NCBI GenBank assembly: GCA_016201695.1
Contig: JACQCK010000015.1
Coordinates: forward strand, 1-60,601
DNA from: Candidatus Roizmanbacteria bacterium
GTDB lineage: Bacteria; Patescibacteriota; Microgenomatia; UBA1406; GWC2-37-13
DNA length: 60,601 bases
Direction: 5' to 3'
The position numbers and the translations under genes were made by a program. The notes under the pieces are model-generated. The model saw nothing but the letters and a program-made list of their open reading frames with translations. It was not told the origin of the DNA and did no database searches. Below are positions 26,226 through 34,622 of this stretch, piece after piece. Every line of letters begins with the position of its first letter. Positions within the stretch are counted from its first letter, which is position 1.

Positions 26226-27173
26226 ATGCTTATTGACGAGGCGGAAATAACCGTAAAAGGCGGCAACGGCGGCGCGGGAAAGGTAGCTTTTTTTCCGATG
26301 AAAAAGGGGCCTTCGGGCGGCAACGGCGGCAACGGCGGCGATGTCTACCTGGTTGCCGATAATAATACCGGCGATCTCAAAAAGTATGTCGAGCGTATCA
26401 CGTTCCAGGCCGGAAGCGGCGCCCCAGGCGGCCGGAACAACCGTTTGGGAGCCGACGGAGAGGATCTTGTTTTACCCGTTCCAATCGGGACTACTCTTAT
26501 CGACCCGGCCACTAATGAAGAGGTCGAAATTGGCGACATATCAACGCGGGTGCTTGTCTGCCAGGGCGGAACAGGCGGACTGGGAAACGATGCCTTTAAA
26601 ACACCGACTAACCGTGTCCCGCGCCACGCTACACCGGGTCAGGAAGGCCAAGTCCGTCAACTGAAACTTATTCTTAAGCTCATCGCCGACTACGGTCTCA
26701 TTGGCTTGCCCAACGCCGGGAAAAGCAGTTTGCTAAACGCGCTGACGGCCGCGAATGTCAGGACGGCGGCCTACCCGTTTACGACGCTTGAGCCGAATTT
26801 GGGTGTCTATAAAGGTAGGATTATCGCCGACATTCCCGGACTCATTGAAGGCGCTTCTCAAGGAAAGGGACTCGGTATCCGTTTCCTAAAACATATCGAA
26901 AAAGTTGCGCTTCTTCTTCACTGTGTTTCGGTCGAAGGTAAAGATTTGGTGAAAGACTATCAGACCGTGCTTACCGAATTGGCCAATTACAACAAATCGC
27001 TACTTAAGAAAGAGGCGGTTATTTTACTGACAAAAACGGATCTAATTAGTGAAACAGAACTTCAAAACAAAACGGCTCAACTTAAAACGACCGGAAAAAA
27101 GATTTTGCCGGTTTCTCTTCTTGTTGACGACTCTTTGGTTAAATTAAAAAAAGTTTTGCAATCCGACCGGTAA
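26226..27173 (+). CDS. obg: GTPase Obg/CgtA, without the C-terminal domain
   Basis: 315 residues. A ribosome-assembly GTPase that binds the 50S subunit. The Obg domain is glycine-rich (VKGGNGGAGKVAFF, then NGGNGGDVYLVAD). The G domain has GLPNAGKSSLLNAL (P loop, near residue 160), PFTTLEP (switch I), DIPGLIEGASQGKGLG (switch II) and TKTD. The protein ends with the G domain, so the extra C-terminal domain of Bacillus and E. coli Obg is absent. The start MLIDEAEI at 26226 fits the family; earlier ATGs would enter the divergent promoter. Confidence 0.93.
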   Translation: MLIDEAEITVKGGNGGAGKVAFFPMKKGPSGGNGGNGGDVYLVADNNTGDLKKYVERITFQAGSGAPGGRNNRLGADGEDLVLPVPIGTTLIDPATNEEVEIGDISTRVLVCQGGTGGLGNDAFKTPTNRVPRHATPGQEGQVRQLKLILKLIADYGLIGLPNAGKSSLLNALTAANVRTAAYPFTTLEPNLGVYKGRIIADIPGLIEGASQGKGLGIRFLKHIEKVALLLHCVSVEGKDLVKDYQTVLTELANYNKSLLKKEAVILLTKTDLISETELQNKTAQLKTTGKKILPVSLLVDDSLVKLKKVLQSDR

Positions 27174-27184
27174 AGAGATAATAT
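27156..27184 (+). promoter_or_regulatory. Leaderless promoter of the zinc-ribbon gene (TTGCAA-N17-TAATAT)
   Basis: The -35 is at 27156-27161 and the -10 at 27179-27184, inside the end of obg. Seven bases separate the -10 from the ATG at 27192, which supports that ATG over the one at 27183. Confidence 0.5.
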
Positions 27185-27191
27185 GAGAGAT

Positions 27192-27722
27192 ATGGACCAA
27201 AAAAACGAAAATGTCTGCCCGCTGTGCAGCTCGCCTTTAAAGGAAGTCGAAGAAACGCCCTCGGGAAAAAAACTTCAGCGCTGTTCGACAGGCTCCTGGA
27301 ACCGCCAAACCCGCCAGACGGAAGGTTGCCCATACGTGCGCTGGCTCGACTCCGAACCGCAAGTTTTGGACGAGAAATGCCCGAAGTGCGCCTCACCGTT
27401 GGTCATGACGACTACCCGAAGCGGCAAAAAGCTGAAAAAGTGCAGTAAAGGAGGCTGGGACAGAGTGGCGAGAAAGGCAACGGGCTGCGACTACATTGAG
27501 TGGTTTAACGGCAGCAAAGTTGAACTCGACGAAGACTGTCCGACCTGTGGAGCAAAACTGCTTTTGGTGACGACGGCGACCGGCAAGAAAATGAAAAAGT
27601 GCAGTACGGCGGGTTGGGATCGGGCCGCCAAACAGGCAACCGGCTGTTCTTTTATCCAGTGGCTTAATTCCAATCAGCCTTCTGCAAACGGCGATGAGGA
27701 CTTTCCGGCATTTGAAAGCTGA
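27192..27722 (+). CDS. Triple zinc-ribbon protein, topoisomerase-tail-like
   Basis: 176 residues made of three repeats of about 50. Each has a CPxC knuckle (CPLC, CPKC, CPTC), a GKKxxxCS segment, a WNR/WDR turn and a final Cys before Y/F-I-x-W. This matches the C4 zinc fingers found in tandem at the C-terminus of topoisomerase I, but no catalytic domain is attached. It may bind single-stranded DNA or RNA polymerase on its own. TopA in this window (43090-45111) carries only two such fingers. The start is set by the promoter at 27156-27184; an ATG nine bases earlier overlaps the -10 box. Confidence 0.75.
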   Translation: MDQKNENVCPLCSSPLKEVEETPSGKKLQRCSTGSWNRQTRQTEGCPYVRWLDSEPQVLDEKCPKCASPLVMTTTRSGKKLKKCSKGGWDRVARKATGCDYIEWFNGSKVELDEDCPTCGAKLLLVTTATGKKMKKCSTAGWDRAAKQATGCSFIQWLNSNQPSANGDEDFPAFES

Positions 27723-27724
27723 CG

Positions 27725-28180
27725 TCAGTGTACCGAAATGATGCGAAATTCTTTAACGCCGCCCGGCGTTAAAACCGAAATTTTATCTCCCGGTTTTTTT
27801 CCAAAAAGGTTGCGTCCCAACGGTGAACGATCGGTAATCTCGTTTTTTAGGGGATCGGCTTCGTAAGTTCCGACAAGAAAATAGGTATATGTTTTTCCTT
27901 CAGACTCAACGCCAACCGTCGAGCCGATTCCGGCGATCTCGTTACTGGGCCGCTTCGCCACTTCGGAGGTGGCGATTTGGTGTTTGAGCCGTCTCAATTG
28001 ACTATCGATAGAAGATAATTTCCACCTTGCTGAACGATAGGCGGCATTTTCACTCAAATCACCCATCGCCCGATACTCGGCAAGCAGGCCAACGGCGACC
28101 CCCCTTGTTTTTAGAAGTTCTTTTTCAGAAGAAAGCAACCGGTTAAAACCCTCTTGGGTGATCGCATTTTTGGGTTTCAC
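27725..28180 (-). CDS. greA: Transcription elongation factor GreA
   Basis: 151 residues, normal GreA size. It rescues backtracked RNA polymerase by stimulating transcript cleavage. The N-terminal coiled coil has the acidic tip in GDLSENAAYRSA, and the C-terminal FKBP-like domain has SPLGRNLFGKKPGDKISVLTPGG. The coding region contains one copy of the CGCCACCTCCGAAGTGGCG hairpin (27956-27974), which encodes ATSEVA. Its start lies two bases after the rsmI stop, so the order on the minus strand is rsmI then greA. Confidence 0.93.
   Translation of the reverse strand: MKPKNAITQEGFNRLLSSEKELLKTRGVAVGLLAEYRAMGDLSENAAYRSARWKLSSIDSQLRRLKHQIATSEVAKRPSNEIAGIGSTVGVESEGKTYTYFLVGTYEADPLKNEITDRSPLGRNLFGKKPGDKISVLTPGGVKEFRIISVH
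27956..27974 (-). repeat. Short hairpin repeat, copy 1 (inside greA)
   Basis: CGCCACTTCGGAGGTGGCG on the plus strand is the exact reverse complement of copy 2 at 29497-29515. Stem CGCCAC/GTGGCG. Confidence 0.6.
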
Positions 28181-28182
28181 GG

Positions 28183-28866
28183 TTATTGAAAAACAAGAGT
28201 AATTTCGCCTTTATAGTCGCGGGTTTTTAGCTCGATCGCTTTTCCCCGAATCACCTCTTCAAACTTCTTGGTCATTTCCCGACAAAGACAGACTTCCGCC
28301 TGGGGGATAAGCTCCCCGATGATCGTCAAGGTCATTTTACAGCGAAAAGGAGATTCGTAGGCGACGAAAATTGTCGCCGGAGCAATTTGTTTAATTTTCA
28401 ACACTTTATCCAGTAATTTTCGAAGCTCACCCGCCCTTTTTGGCAAAAATCCCAAAAAAAACACCTGCTTACCCGGGAAACCCGAACAAACAACCGCCGT
28501 CATGACGGCAGTCGGGCCGGGGACGACAGTAAAGGGAAGCTTGCGTTTGATTACCGTTTGAATCAGGAGATTTCCGGGGTCGCAGATAGTCGGCATTCCG
28601 GACTCTGAAATGAGGACCACTTCCTTTTCTTCGGCCAGCCAATTCAGGATTTCTGGTAGTTTTTCAAATTCCCTTTCCTTATAATAGGAGATGACGCGCC
28701 GGGAGGCGGGCCGGGAAACGGGGTAAGTTTGCGTTATTTTCTCGAGTAAAATTCCGGCCGAACGGGTGTCTTCGGCAAGGATTATTTCGGCGGCGGCGAT
28801 GGTTCTTGCTTGGCGGTAAGTTAGGTCGTTTAGGTTTCCAATCGGCGTACCAACAATGTAAAGCAT
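28183..28866 (-). CDS. rsmI: 16S rRNA 2'-O-ribose C1402 methyltransferase RsmI
   Basis: 227 residues. A SAM-dependent tetrapyrrole-methylase-fold enzyme that methylates the decoding site of 16S rRNA. Family blocks: LYIVGTPIGNLNDLTYRQ, AEDTRSAGILL, VVLISESGMPTICDPGNLL, VPGPTAVMTAVVCSGFP, and FVAYESPFR. The start at 28866 is preferred since RsmI proteins begin near MLYIVGTPIGNL. It is divergent from the DedA gene with no gap between the two start codons. Shorter than E. coli RsmI (286) at the C-terminus. Confidence 0.94.
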   Translation of the reverse strand: MLYIVGTPIGNLNDLTYRQARTIAAAEIILAEDTRSAGILLEKITQTYPVSRPASRRVISYYKEREFEKLPEILNWLAEEKEVVLISESGMPTICDPGNLLIQTVIKRKLPFTVVPGPTAVMTAVVCSGFPGKQVFFLGFLPKRAGELRKLLDKVLKIKQIAPATIFVAYESPFRCKMTLTIIGELIPQAEVCLCREMTKKFEEVIRGKAIELKTRDYKGEITLVFQ

Positions 28867-29496
28867 ATGAATGAGATAATTACTTTCTTTACCCATTTTA
28901 TCATAGGCATTATCGAGAAATCCGGCTACCTTGGCGTTTTCACTCTTATGGCCGCCGAATCGGCCCTGATTACAATTCCTTCTGAAGTGACGATGCCGTT
29001 TGCCGGTTTTCTGGCGTCTGCCGGGAAAATGAATTTATATCTGGTAATCTTGACCGGAGCGTTGGCAAATCTTTTCGGCTCACTTCTCGCCTATGCTTTA
29101 GGTTGGTGGGGCGAAGAACATTTGATAAGGTCCCTTATTAAAAAGTACGGAAAGTATGTTCTTGTTTCGGAGCATGAGTATGACCGGTCGGAAAGATGGT
29201 TCCGCCGGTACGGAGAAAAAATTGTCTTTTTTTCCCGCGTCCTGCCGATTGTCCGAACTTTTATTTCCTTACCGGCCGGCATTGCTAAAATGAACCTGCT
29301 TCGCTTTTCTATTTTTACCTTCCTTGGTTCTTTGATTTGGTCGGCGTTTCTGACTTACATCGGCTTCATGCTTGGTAAAAACTGGCACTCAATCGAAGGC
29401 GTTTATCGTCAATTCGAGTACCTCATTGTTATTTGTGTGTTCCTGCTGGGCCTTTACTACGTAGCCCACAAGCTTAAAAAAGTTAACAGGAAGTAG
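28867..29496 (+). CDS. DedA-family membrane protein
   Basis: 209 residues with the SNARE-associated (VTT) domain. DedA proteins act in the membrane; some move undecaprenyl phosphate or phospholipid across it. The visible features are SALITIPSEVTMPFAGFLASAG in the first third, the conserved GWWGEEHLI region, and RVLPIVRTFISLPAGIAKMNLLRF, with the functional arginines. Four or five hydrophobic segments. It is a single gene; a hairpin of the short repeat family starts at its stop codon. The start codon abuts the divergent rsmI. Confidence 0.88.
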   Translation: MNEIITFFTHFIIGIIEKSGYLGVFTLMAAESALITIPSEVTMPFAGFLASAGKMNLYLVILTGALANLFGSLLAYALGWWGEEHLIRSLIKKYGKYVLVSEHEYDRSERWFRRYGEKIVFFSRVLPIVRTFISLPAGIAKMNLLRFSIFTFLGSLIWSAFLTYIGFMLGKNWHSIEGVYRQFEYLIVICVFLLGLYYVAHKLKKVNRK

Positions 29497-29515
29497 CGCC
29501 ACCTCCGAAGTGGCG
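29497..29515 (+). repeat. Short hairpin repeat, copy 2 (after the DedA gene)
   Basis: CGCCACCTCCGAAGTGGCG forms a stem with a seven-base loop and is followed by TTTA. It directly follows the DedA stop and might double as a weak terminator. Confidence 0.55.
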
Positions 29516-29611
29516 TTTAGACTACGAATACAGTCTAATCTTAATTCCGCGTTCAGCCTAAAAGATAATTGCTATTTCATCAGACTGCCTAAACGGGCCA
29601 AAGAGAAATCA

Positions 29612-29626
29612 CCACTTCCGAAGTGG
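29612..29626 (+). repeat. Short hairpin repeat, copy 3 (before uvrB)
   Basis: CCACTTCCGAAGTGG, the core of the same hairpin, 53 bases before the uvrB start. Confidence 0.5.
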
Positions 29627-29661
29627 CAATGAAAAGGAATGACTTCGGGCCGAAAAGGTGA

Positions 29662-29667
29662 TAAAAT
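29662..29667 (+). promoter_or_regulatory. -10 box of uvrB
   Basis: TAAAAT ends 11 bases before the ATG at 29679. A leader of about four bases is expected. No good -35. Confidence 0.4.
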
Positions 29668-29678
29668 AGTAGATTACC

Positions 29679-31724
29679 ATGTTCGATCTTACTTCCTCTT
29701 TTTCGCCAACCGGAGACCAGCCAAAGGCAATCGAAGATCTGTGTCTTGGCATAAAAGCCGGTTTAAAAAACCAGGTACTCGTTGGCGTCACCGGATCGGG
29801 TAAGACCTTTACCGCGGCCAATATCATTAAGCGACTCCAACTGCCGGCCCTGGTGGTTTCTCATAACAAGACGTTGGCCGGTCAACTCTATCAGGAGTTA
29901 CGTGATTTTTTTCCACACAATGCCGTCTCTTATTTTGTCTCTTATTATGATTACTACCAGCCTGAAGCCTACATCCCCCAGTCTGATACCTACATCGAAA
30001 AAGAGGCGGAAATAAATGAGCTTATCGACAAACTTAGGTTGCTGGCAACTACCAATATTCTTACCCGGCCTGACACCATTGTTGTCGCTTCGGTCTCCTG
30101 CATTTACAATATCGGTTCTCCGACCGAGTACGGCAACCATATTCTTAAACTAAAGCCCGCCGACCCGGCCGACTTTGCGGCAACGGCCCGACGTCTTGTC
30201 GAACTTCAGTATCAACGGTCCGAGTTCGAGTTTCGTCGCGGCACTTTTCGTATCCGCGGGGAGTACTTTGATATTTACCCCGCTTATGAAGACTTTGGCT
30301 ACCGTATTTATCAGCAAGACGGAAAGATCACAAAAATTGTTAAGTTTGAGTCGGTGTCAGGCAAAGAAGTCGCCGAACTCAAAAAGGGGGTGGTCATTTA
30401 TCCTGCCAAGCACTATCTAACCGAGCCCTCAATCTTCCGGTCCGTCGAGAAGCAAATCAGAAGTGACCTGGCCAAAGAGCATGCCGACCTTAAATCGCAG
30501 GGAAAGATCATCGAGGCCGAACGGTTACTTCGCAAGGTGAACTACGACCTGGAGATGATTAAAGAGGTTGGTTATGTCAACGGCATTGAAAACTATTCTC
30601 GTTATTTTGACGGCCGATCGCCCGGTGACCCGCCTTATAGCCTGCTCGACTATTTCAAAAAGGCTTACGGTGGGAATTTTCTCGTGTTTATCGATGAAAG
30701 TCACATGACCGTGCCACAGCTTCGCGGTATGTACAATGGCGATCACGCCAGAAAGCAGACGCTCATTGATTTTGGTTTTCGTTTAAAAGCGGCTTTTGAC
30801 AATCGCCCGTTGAAGTTCGCCGAATTTTACCAACTGCCTCCCCATATCGTTTATATTTCCGCAACTCCCGATGAGTGGGAACTTGAGCAGTCAAAAAATG
30901 AAGTCGCGTTAAAGCGATTAAAGAACCATACCGGCGTAGTCGAACAACTCATTCGTCCAACCGGCATTATTGACCCGCAAATCAGCGTTCGCCCGTCGAC
31001 CGATGAAATTGCGGACCTGATCGAGGAAATTGCTGCGCGGGTTTGGAGAAATCAAAAGATATTGGTGACCACACTGACCAAAAAGACCGCCGAAGACCTG
31101 ACCGAATACTTAAAGGAGCGCAAAATCAGGGCCTCGTATCTGCACTCTGACATCGAAACTCTCGAGCGCTCGAATATTTTAGACAACCTTCGTAAAAATG
31201 AGTTTGACGTATTAATCGGCGTCAACCTGTTAAGGGAGGGTCTTGATCTTCCTGAAGTGGCGCTGGTTGCCATACTTGACGCTGATAAGGAGGGTTTCCT
31301 GCGCTCCCGGACCTCACTCATCCAAACCATGGGCCGGGCGGCCCGCAACGTCGCTGGTGAGGTTATTATGTACGCCGATACCCGTACCCGCTCAATTGAA
31401 GCGGCGATCGAAGAGATTAACCGGAGGCGCGACTATCAGATTAAGTACAACAAAAAACACCGCATTAGCCCAAAAACTATTTTCAAGCCGGTCCGCGAAA
31501 AAATAATCAACGAAGAGGAAGAGTACCTGATTTATGACAAAAAAAAGATCGAGTATAATGAGAGCGTTTTGTCGGCGATCAATCCCCAGTCGCTTACCCC
31601 GTATGACCGCAAAAAATTGATTAAGAAACTGGAGCGGGAAATGAAAGCTCAAGCCGAAAGCCTGAATTTCGAGCTGGCGATAAAAATGAGGGACAAAGTA
31701 AGGGAGTTAAAAGAACAAACTTAA
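29679..31724 (+). CDS. uvrB: Excinuclease ABC subunit UvrB
   Basis: 681 residues, full length. The DNA-damage verification helicase of nucleotide excision repair. The Walker A motif is GVTGSGKTF near residue 36. The beta-hairpin that inserts between strands holds YYDYYQPEAYIP. Later are FIDESHMTVPQ (motif II), GVNLLREGLDLPEV and the motif VI QTMGRAARN. The C-terminal UVR domain (LEREMKAQAESLNFELAIKMRD) that contacts UvrC is kept. uvrA follows after 11 bases, and uvrC lies one gene further, so this is a repair cluster. Confidence 0.97.
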   Translation: MFDLTSSFSPTGDQPKAIEDLCLGIKAGLKNQVLVGVTGSGKTFTAANIIKRLQLPALVVSHNKTLAGQLYQELRDFFPHNAVSYFVSYYDYYQPEAYIPQSDTYIEKEAEINELIDKLRLLATTNILTRPDTIVVASVSCIYNIGSPTEYGNHILKLKPADPADFAATARRLVELQYQRSEFEFRRGTFRIRGEYFDIYPAYEDFGYRIYQQDGKITKIVKFESVSGKEVAELKKGVVIYPAKHYLTEPSIFRSVEKQIRSDLAKEHADLKSQGKIIEAERLLRKVNYDLEMIKEVGYVNGIENYSRYFDGRSPGDPPYSLLDYFKKAYGGNFLVFIDESHMTVPQLRGMYNGDHARKQTLIDFGFRLKAAFDNRPLKFAEFYQLPPHIVYISATPDEWELEQSKNEVALKRLKNHTGVVEQLIRPTGIIDPQISVRPSTDEIADLIEEIAARVWRNQKILVTTLTKKTAEDLTEYLKERKIRASYLHSDIETLERSNILDNLRKNEFDVLIGVNLLREGLDLPEVALVAILDADKEGFLRSRTSLIQTMGRAARNVAGEVIMYADTRTRSIEAAIEEINRRRDYQIKYNKKHRISPKTIFKPVREKIINEEEEYLIYDKKKIEYNESVLSAINPQSLTPYDRKKLIKKLEREMKAQAESLNFELAIKMRDKVRELKEQT

Positions 31725-31735
31725 GTAAAACCAAT

Positions 31736-34615
31736 ATGATCGACCGCATAGCGGTTAGAGGAGCAAAACAGCATAATTTGCAAAATATTTCCGTAGACAT
31801 TCCCAAAAATCAACTGGTAGTCATAACCGGCGTTTCGGGTTCGGGCAAGTCGTCGCTGGCCTTCGACACTATTTACGCCGAAGGCCAAAGACGGTATGTC
31901 GAATCACTTTCGGCCTACGCTCGTCAGTTTTTGGGCGTTATGGATAAGCCGGAGGTCGAGTCAATCGAAGGGCTGTCGCCGGCGATTTCGATTGATCAAA
32001 AAACCGCCTCCCATAATCCGCGATCGACGACGGGAACCATTACCGAAATTTATGACTACCTCCGTCTTCTTTTTGCCCGCGTCGGCCACCCGCACTGTTC
32101 GCGTTGTGGCCTGGAAATCTCCAAACTTTCAAACGACGAGATTGTTGAAAAAAATCTTGCTTATATCGGCGATTCCCTCCGCAGTGATAAAATTGCGCCC
32201 CACCGGTTTTCCATCCTTTCTCCGGTCGTCAGGCAGCGAAAGGGAGAGTTCAGAGAGCTTATTGCCAATATCCGAAGCAAGGGATTTTCCAAACTGCGGA
32301 TTGACGGGAAAGAAGTCGCAGTCAGCGATGAAATAAATCTTTTTAAGAATAACAAACACACAGTTGAGGTTGTAATCGACAGCGTTGTGGTCAGCTACAA
32401 GGACTTTAAAAATGATATCTACCGGAGCAATTTGCGGACACGCCTAAGTCGCGACGTTGAACAAGCTTTAAGCCTCTCGGACGGGCTGATTATTCTGAAA
32501 GCAGAAAAGAAAGACTACCTTCTCTCGGAACGTTTTTCCTGTCCCAACTGCAGTTTGTCGCTGCCCGAGATCGAACCGCGTATGTTTTCTTTCAACTCAC
32601 CTTTAGGCGCATGTGAAAAGTGCAAAGGCATCGGTACCGTTTATAAAGTCGACCCGGAGCTGGTCCTCAATAAAAACCTTAGCGTTAACGAGGGCGGACT
32701 CATCCCGTTTGCAAAATTTTTTTTCCATGAAACCTGGTACACCCGACTCATTAAAGAAATGTCGGCTGAAGAAGGCATTGATCTCAATAAACCGTTGGCT
32801 AATCTGTCGGGAAAACAGTTGGAAAGTCTTTTATCGGGAACCGACAAAACCTACCGTGTGCCCGGAGTCAATCGGCACGGACACCATACCGTCATTTACG
32901 AAAAATTTGACGGCATCGTTAAGGAGCTCGAGCGGCGCTACTTTGATAATACCTCGGAGTATGCCGGGTATGAGTTTCAGAAATACATGCGCGAGGAGGT
33001 CTGTGATCAGTGCGACGGGACCAAACTGAAACCGGAGGTTTTGTCAATTACGATTGACGGCCTGCATATCGCGCAGGTTGCCGACAAGTCGATCGCGGAG
33101 TTAATTTTATATTATGATGACAACCTTTCCAAAAAACTGACCGGCTACGAGATCCAAATTGCTAAACCAATTCTCAAAGAAATACAGACACGCCTCACTT
33201 TTTTAAAGAATGTCGGTTTGAGTTACCTGACCATTTCCCGCCTGGCGAAAACACTGTCGGGCGGTGAACTTCAGCGTATTCGCCTCGCCTCGCAGATAGG
33301 AACCGGGCTAACCGGCGTCCTCTACGTTCTCGATGAGCCGTCAATCGGGCTTCATCCACGCGACGTCTCGGCGCTTATTAATACGCTTCATAATTTAAAA
33401 GAGCTCGGTAACACTCTTATCGTTGTCGAACACGACAAAACAACGATCGAGTCGGCTGACTACATAATCGAGCTTGGACCAAAAGCCGGCAAGCAGGGCG
33501 GCAAAGTCGTCTTTACCGGTACGGTTACGGAAATGAAGACGGCAAAAAACTCCTTAACCGGCGACTTCATGTCCGGCCGGCGCAAAATAAAAGCAAGTGA
33601 AAAAAGACTTTCACAGGCAAAAGGAACGGTTACCCTAAAAAGCGCTTCGCAGTTCAATCTAAAAAATATCTCGGTTGACTTCCCGCTTGGCAATCTGATT
33701 GCAGTCACCGGTGTTTCTGGCTCGGGTAAGTCAACCCTCGTTACCGAAACTTTGTATCCGGCGCTGAAATACTATCTTGACGGCTACTACAACGAACAGA
33801 TCGGCGACTTTAAACGGTTGGAGGGGTATCAATACCTTGATCGGGTTTATCTCGTTGACCAGTCACCAATCGGTCGGACACCTCGGTCCAACCCGGCGAC
33901 CTATACCGGCTTTTTCGACGAAATCAGAGATATATTTGCCGCCACGGTTGAAGCCAAGGCGCACGGCTTCAGCAAAGGAAGATTTTCCTTTAATTTAAAA
34001 GGCGGCCGGTGTGAAAAGTGCCAGGGAGCCGGTCTTATTAAAATTGAAATGCAGTTCTTGCCCGACGTTTACGTCACCTGCGACGTCTGTGAGGGAAAAC
34101 GCTACAACAAAGATACGGTTGAAATAACTTACAAGGGTAAAAATATCTACGAGATACTCCGGATGACCGTTGAGGAAGCGGCCGGTTTTTTTGCCAACCA
34201 CTTTCGCATTTATGAAAAACTGCTTTTCCTGCAAAGCGTTGGTTTAGGTTATATCGAGCTTGGTCAGCCGGCGCCGACTTTTTCCGGCGGCGAGGCGCAA
34301 AGAATCAAACTGGTAAACGAGCTTTCCCGGAAAAATAACGGCAGCACTCTCTATATTCTTGACGAGCCCACGACCGGCCTTCATTTCTATGATATCGAAA
34401 AACTACTGCACGCTTTGTACCAGTTGGTCGATCAGGGCAACACGGTCGTCATTATTGAACACAATCTTGAGGTTATTAAAAACTGCCAGTATATCATTGA
34501 CCTTGGCCCGGAAGGCGGCGACAAGGGTGGCAATATTGTCTACCAGGGTGAGTTAAAAGGTATTTTGGCCGAAAAAAGATCGTATACCGGTCAGTACCTG
34601 AAAAAATCCTTATAA
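31736..34615 (+). CDS. uvrA: Excinuclease ABC subunit UvrA
   Basis: 959 residues, full length. The damage-recognition ATPase, two ABC modules. The first Walker A is GVSGSGKSSLAF near residue 32, with signature LSGGELQRIRLAS and Walker B LYVLDEPSIGLHP. The second has GVSGSGKSTLVT, FSGGEAQRIKL and LYILDEPTTGLHF. Zinc-binding CxxC pairs are visible (CSRCGLE, CPNCSLS with CEKCKGIG, CEKCQGAG with CDVCEGK). Its 3' end contains the TATAAT that serves the next gene. Confidence 0.97.
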   Translation: MIDRIAVRGAKQHNLQNISVDIPKNQLVVITGVSGSGKSSLAFDTIYAEGQRRYVESLSAYARQFLGVMDKPEVESIEGLSPAISIDQKTASHNPRSTTGTITEIYDYLRLLFARVGHPHCSRCGLEISKLSNDEIVEKNLAYIGDSLRSDKIAPHRFSILSPVVRQRKGEFRELIANIRSKGFSKLRIDGKEVAVSDEINLFKNNKHTVEVVIDSVVVSYKDFKNDIYRSNLRTRLSRDVEQALSLSDGLIILKAEKKDYLLSERFSCPNCSLSLPEIEPRMFSFNSPLGACEKCKGIGTVYKVDPELVLNKNLSVNEGGLIPFAKFFFHETWYTRLIKEMSAEEGIDLNKPLANLSGKQLESLLSGTDKTYRVPGVNRHGHHTVIYEKFDGIVKELERRYFDNTSEYAGYEFQKYMREEVCDQCDGTKLKPEVLSITIDGLHIAQVADKSIAELILYYDDNLSKKLTGYEIQIAKPILKEIQTRLTFLKNVGLSYLTISRLAKTLSGGELQRIRLASQIGTGLTGVLYVLDEPSIGLHPRDVSALINTLHNLKELGNTLIVVEHDKTTIESADYIIELGPKAGKQGGKVVFTGTVTEMKTAKNSLTGDFMSGRRKIKASEKRLSQAKGTVTLKSASQFNLKNISVDFPLGNLIAVTGVSGSGKSTLVTETLYPALKYYLDGYYNEQIGDFKRLEGYQYLDRVYLVDQSPIGRTPRSNPATYTGFFDEIRDIFAATVEAKAHGFSKGRFSFNLKGGRCEKCQGAGLIKIEMQFLPDVYVTCDVCEGKRYNKDTVEITYKGKNIYEILRMTVEEAAGFFANHFRIYEKLLFLQSVGLGYIELGQPAPTFSGGEAQRIKLVNELSRKNNGSTLYILDEPTTGLHFYDIEKLLHALYQLVDQGNTVVIIEHNLEVIKNCQYIIDLGPEGGDKGGNIVYQGELKGILAEKRSYTGQYLKKSL

Positions 34616-34616
34616 T
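34611..34616 (+). promoter_or_regulatory. -10 box of the transglutaminase-like gene (leaderless type)
   Basis: TATAAT overlapping the uvrA stop, six bases before the ATG at 34623. No convincing -35. Confidence 0.55.
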
Positions 34617-34622
34617 GAAGTT

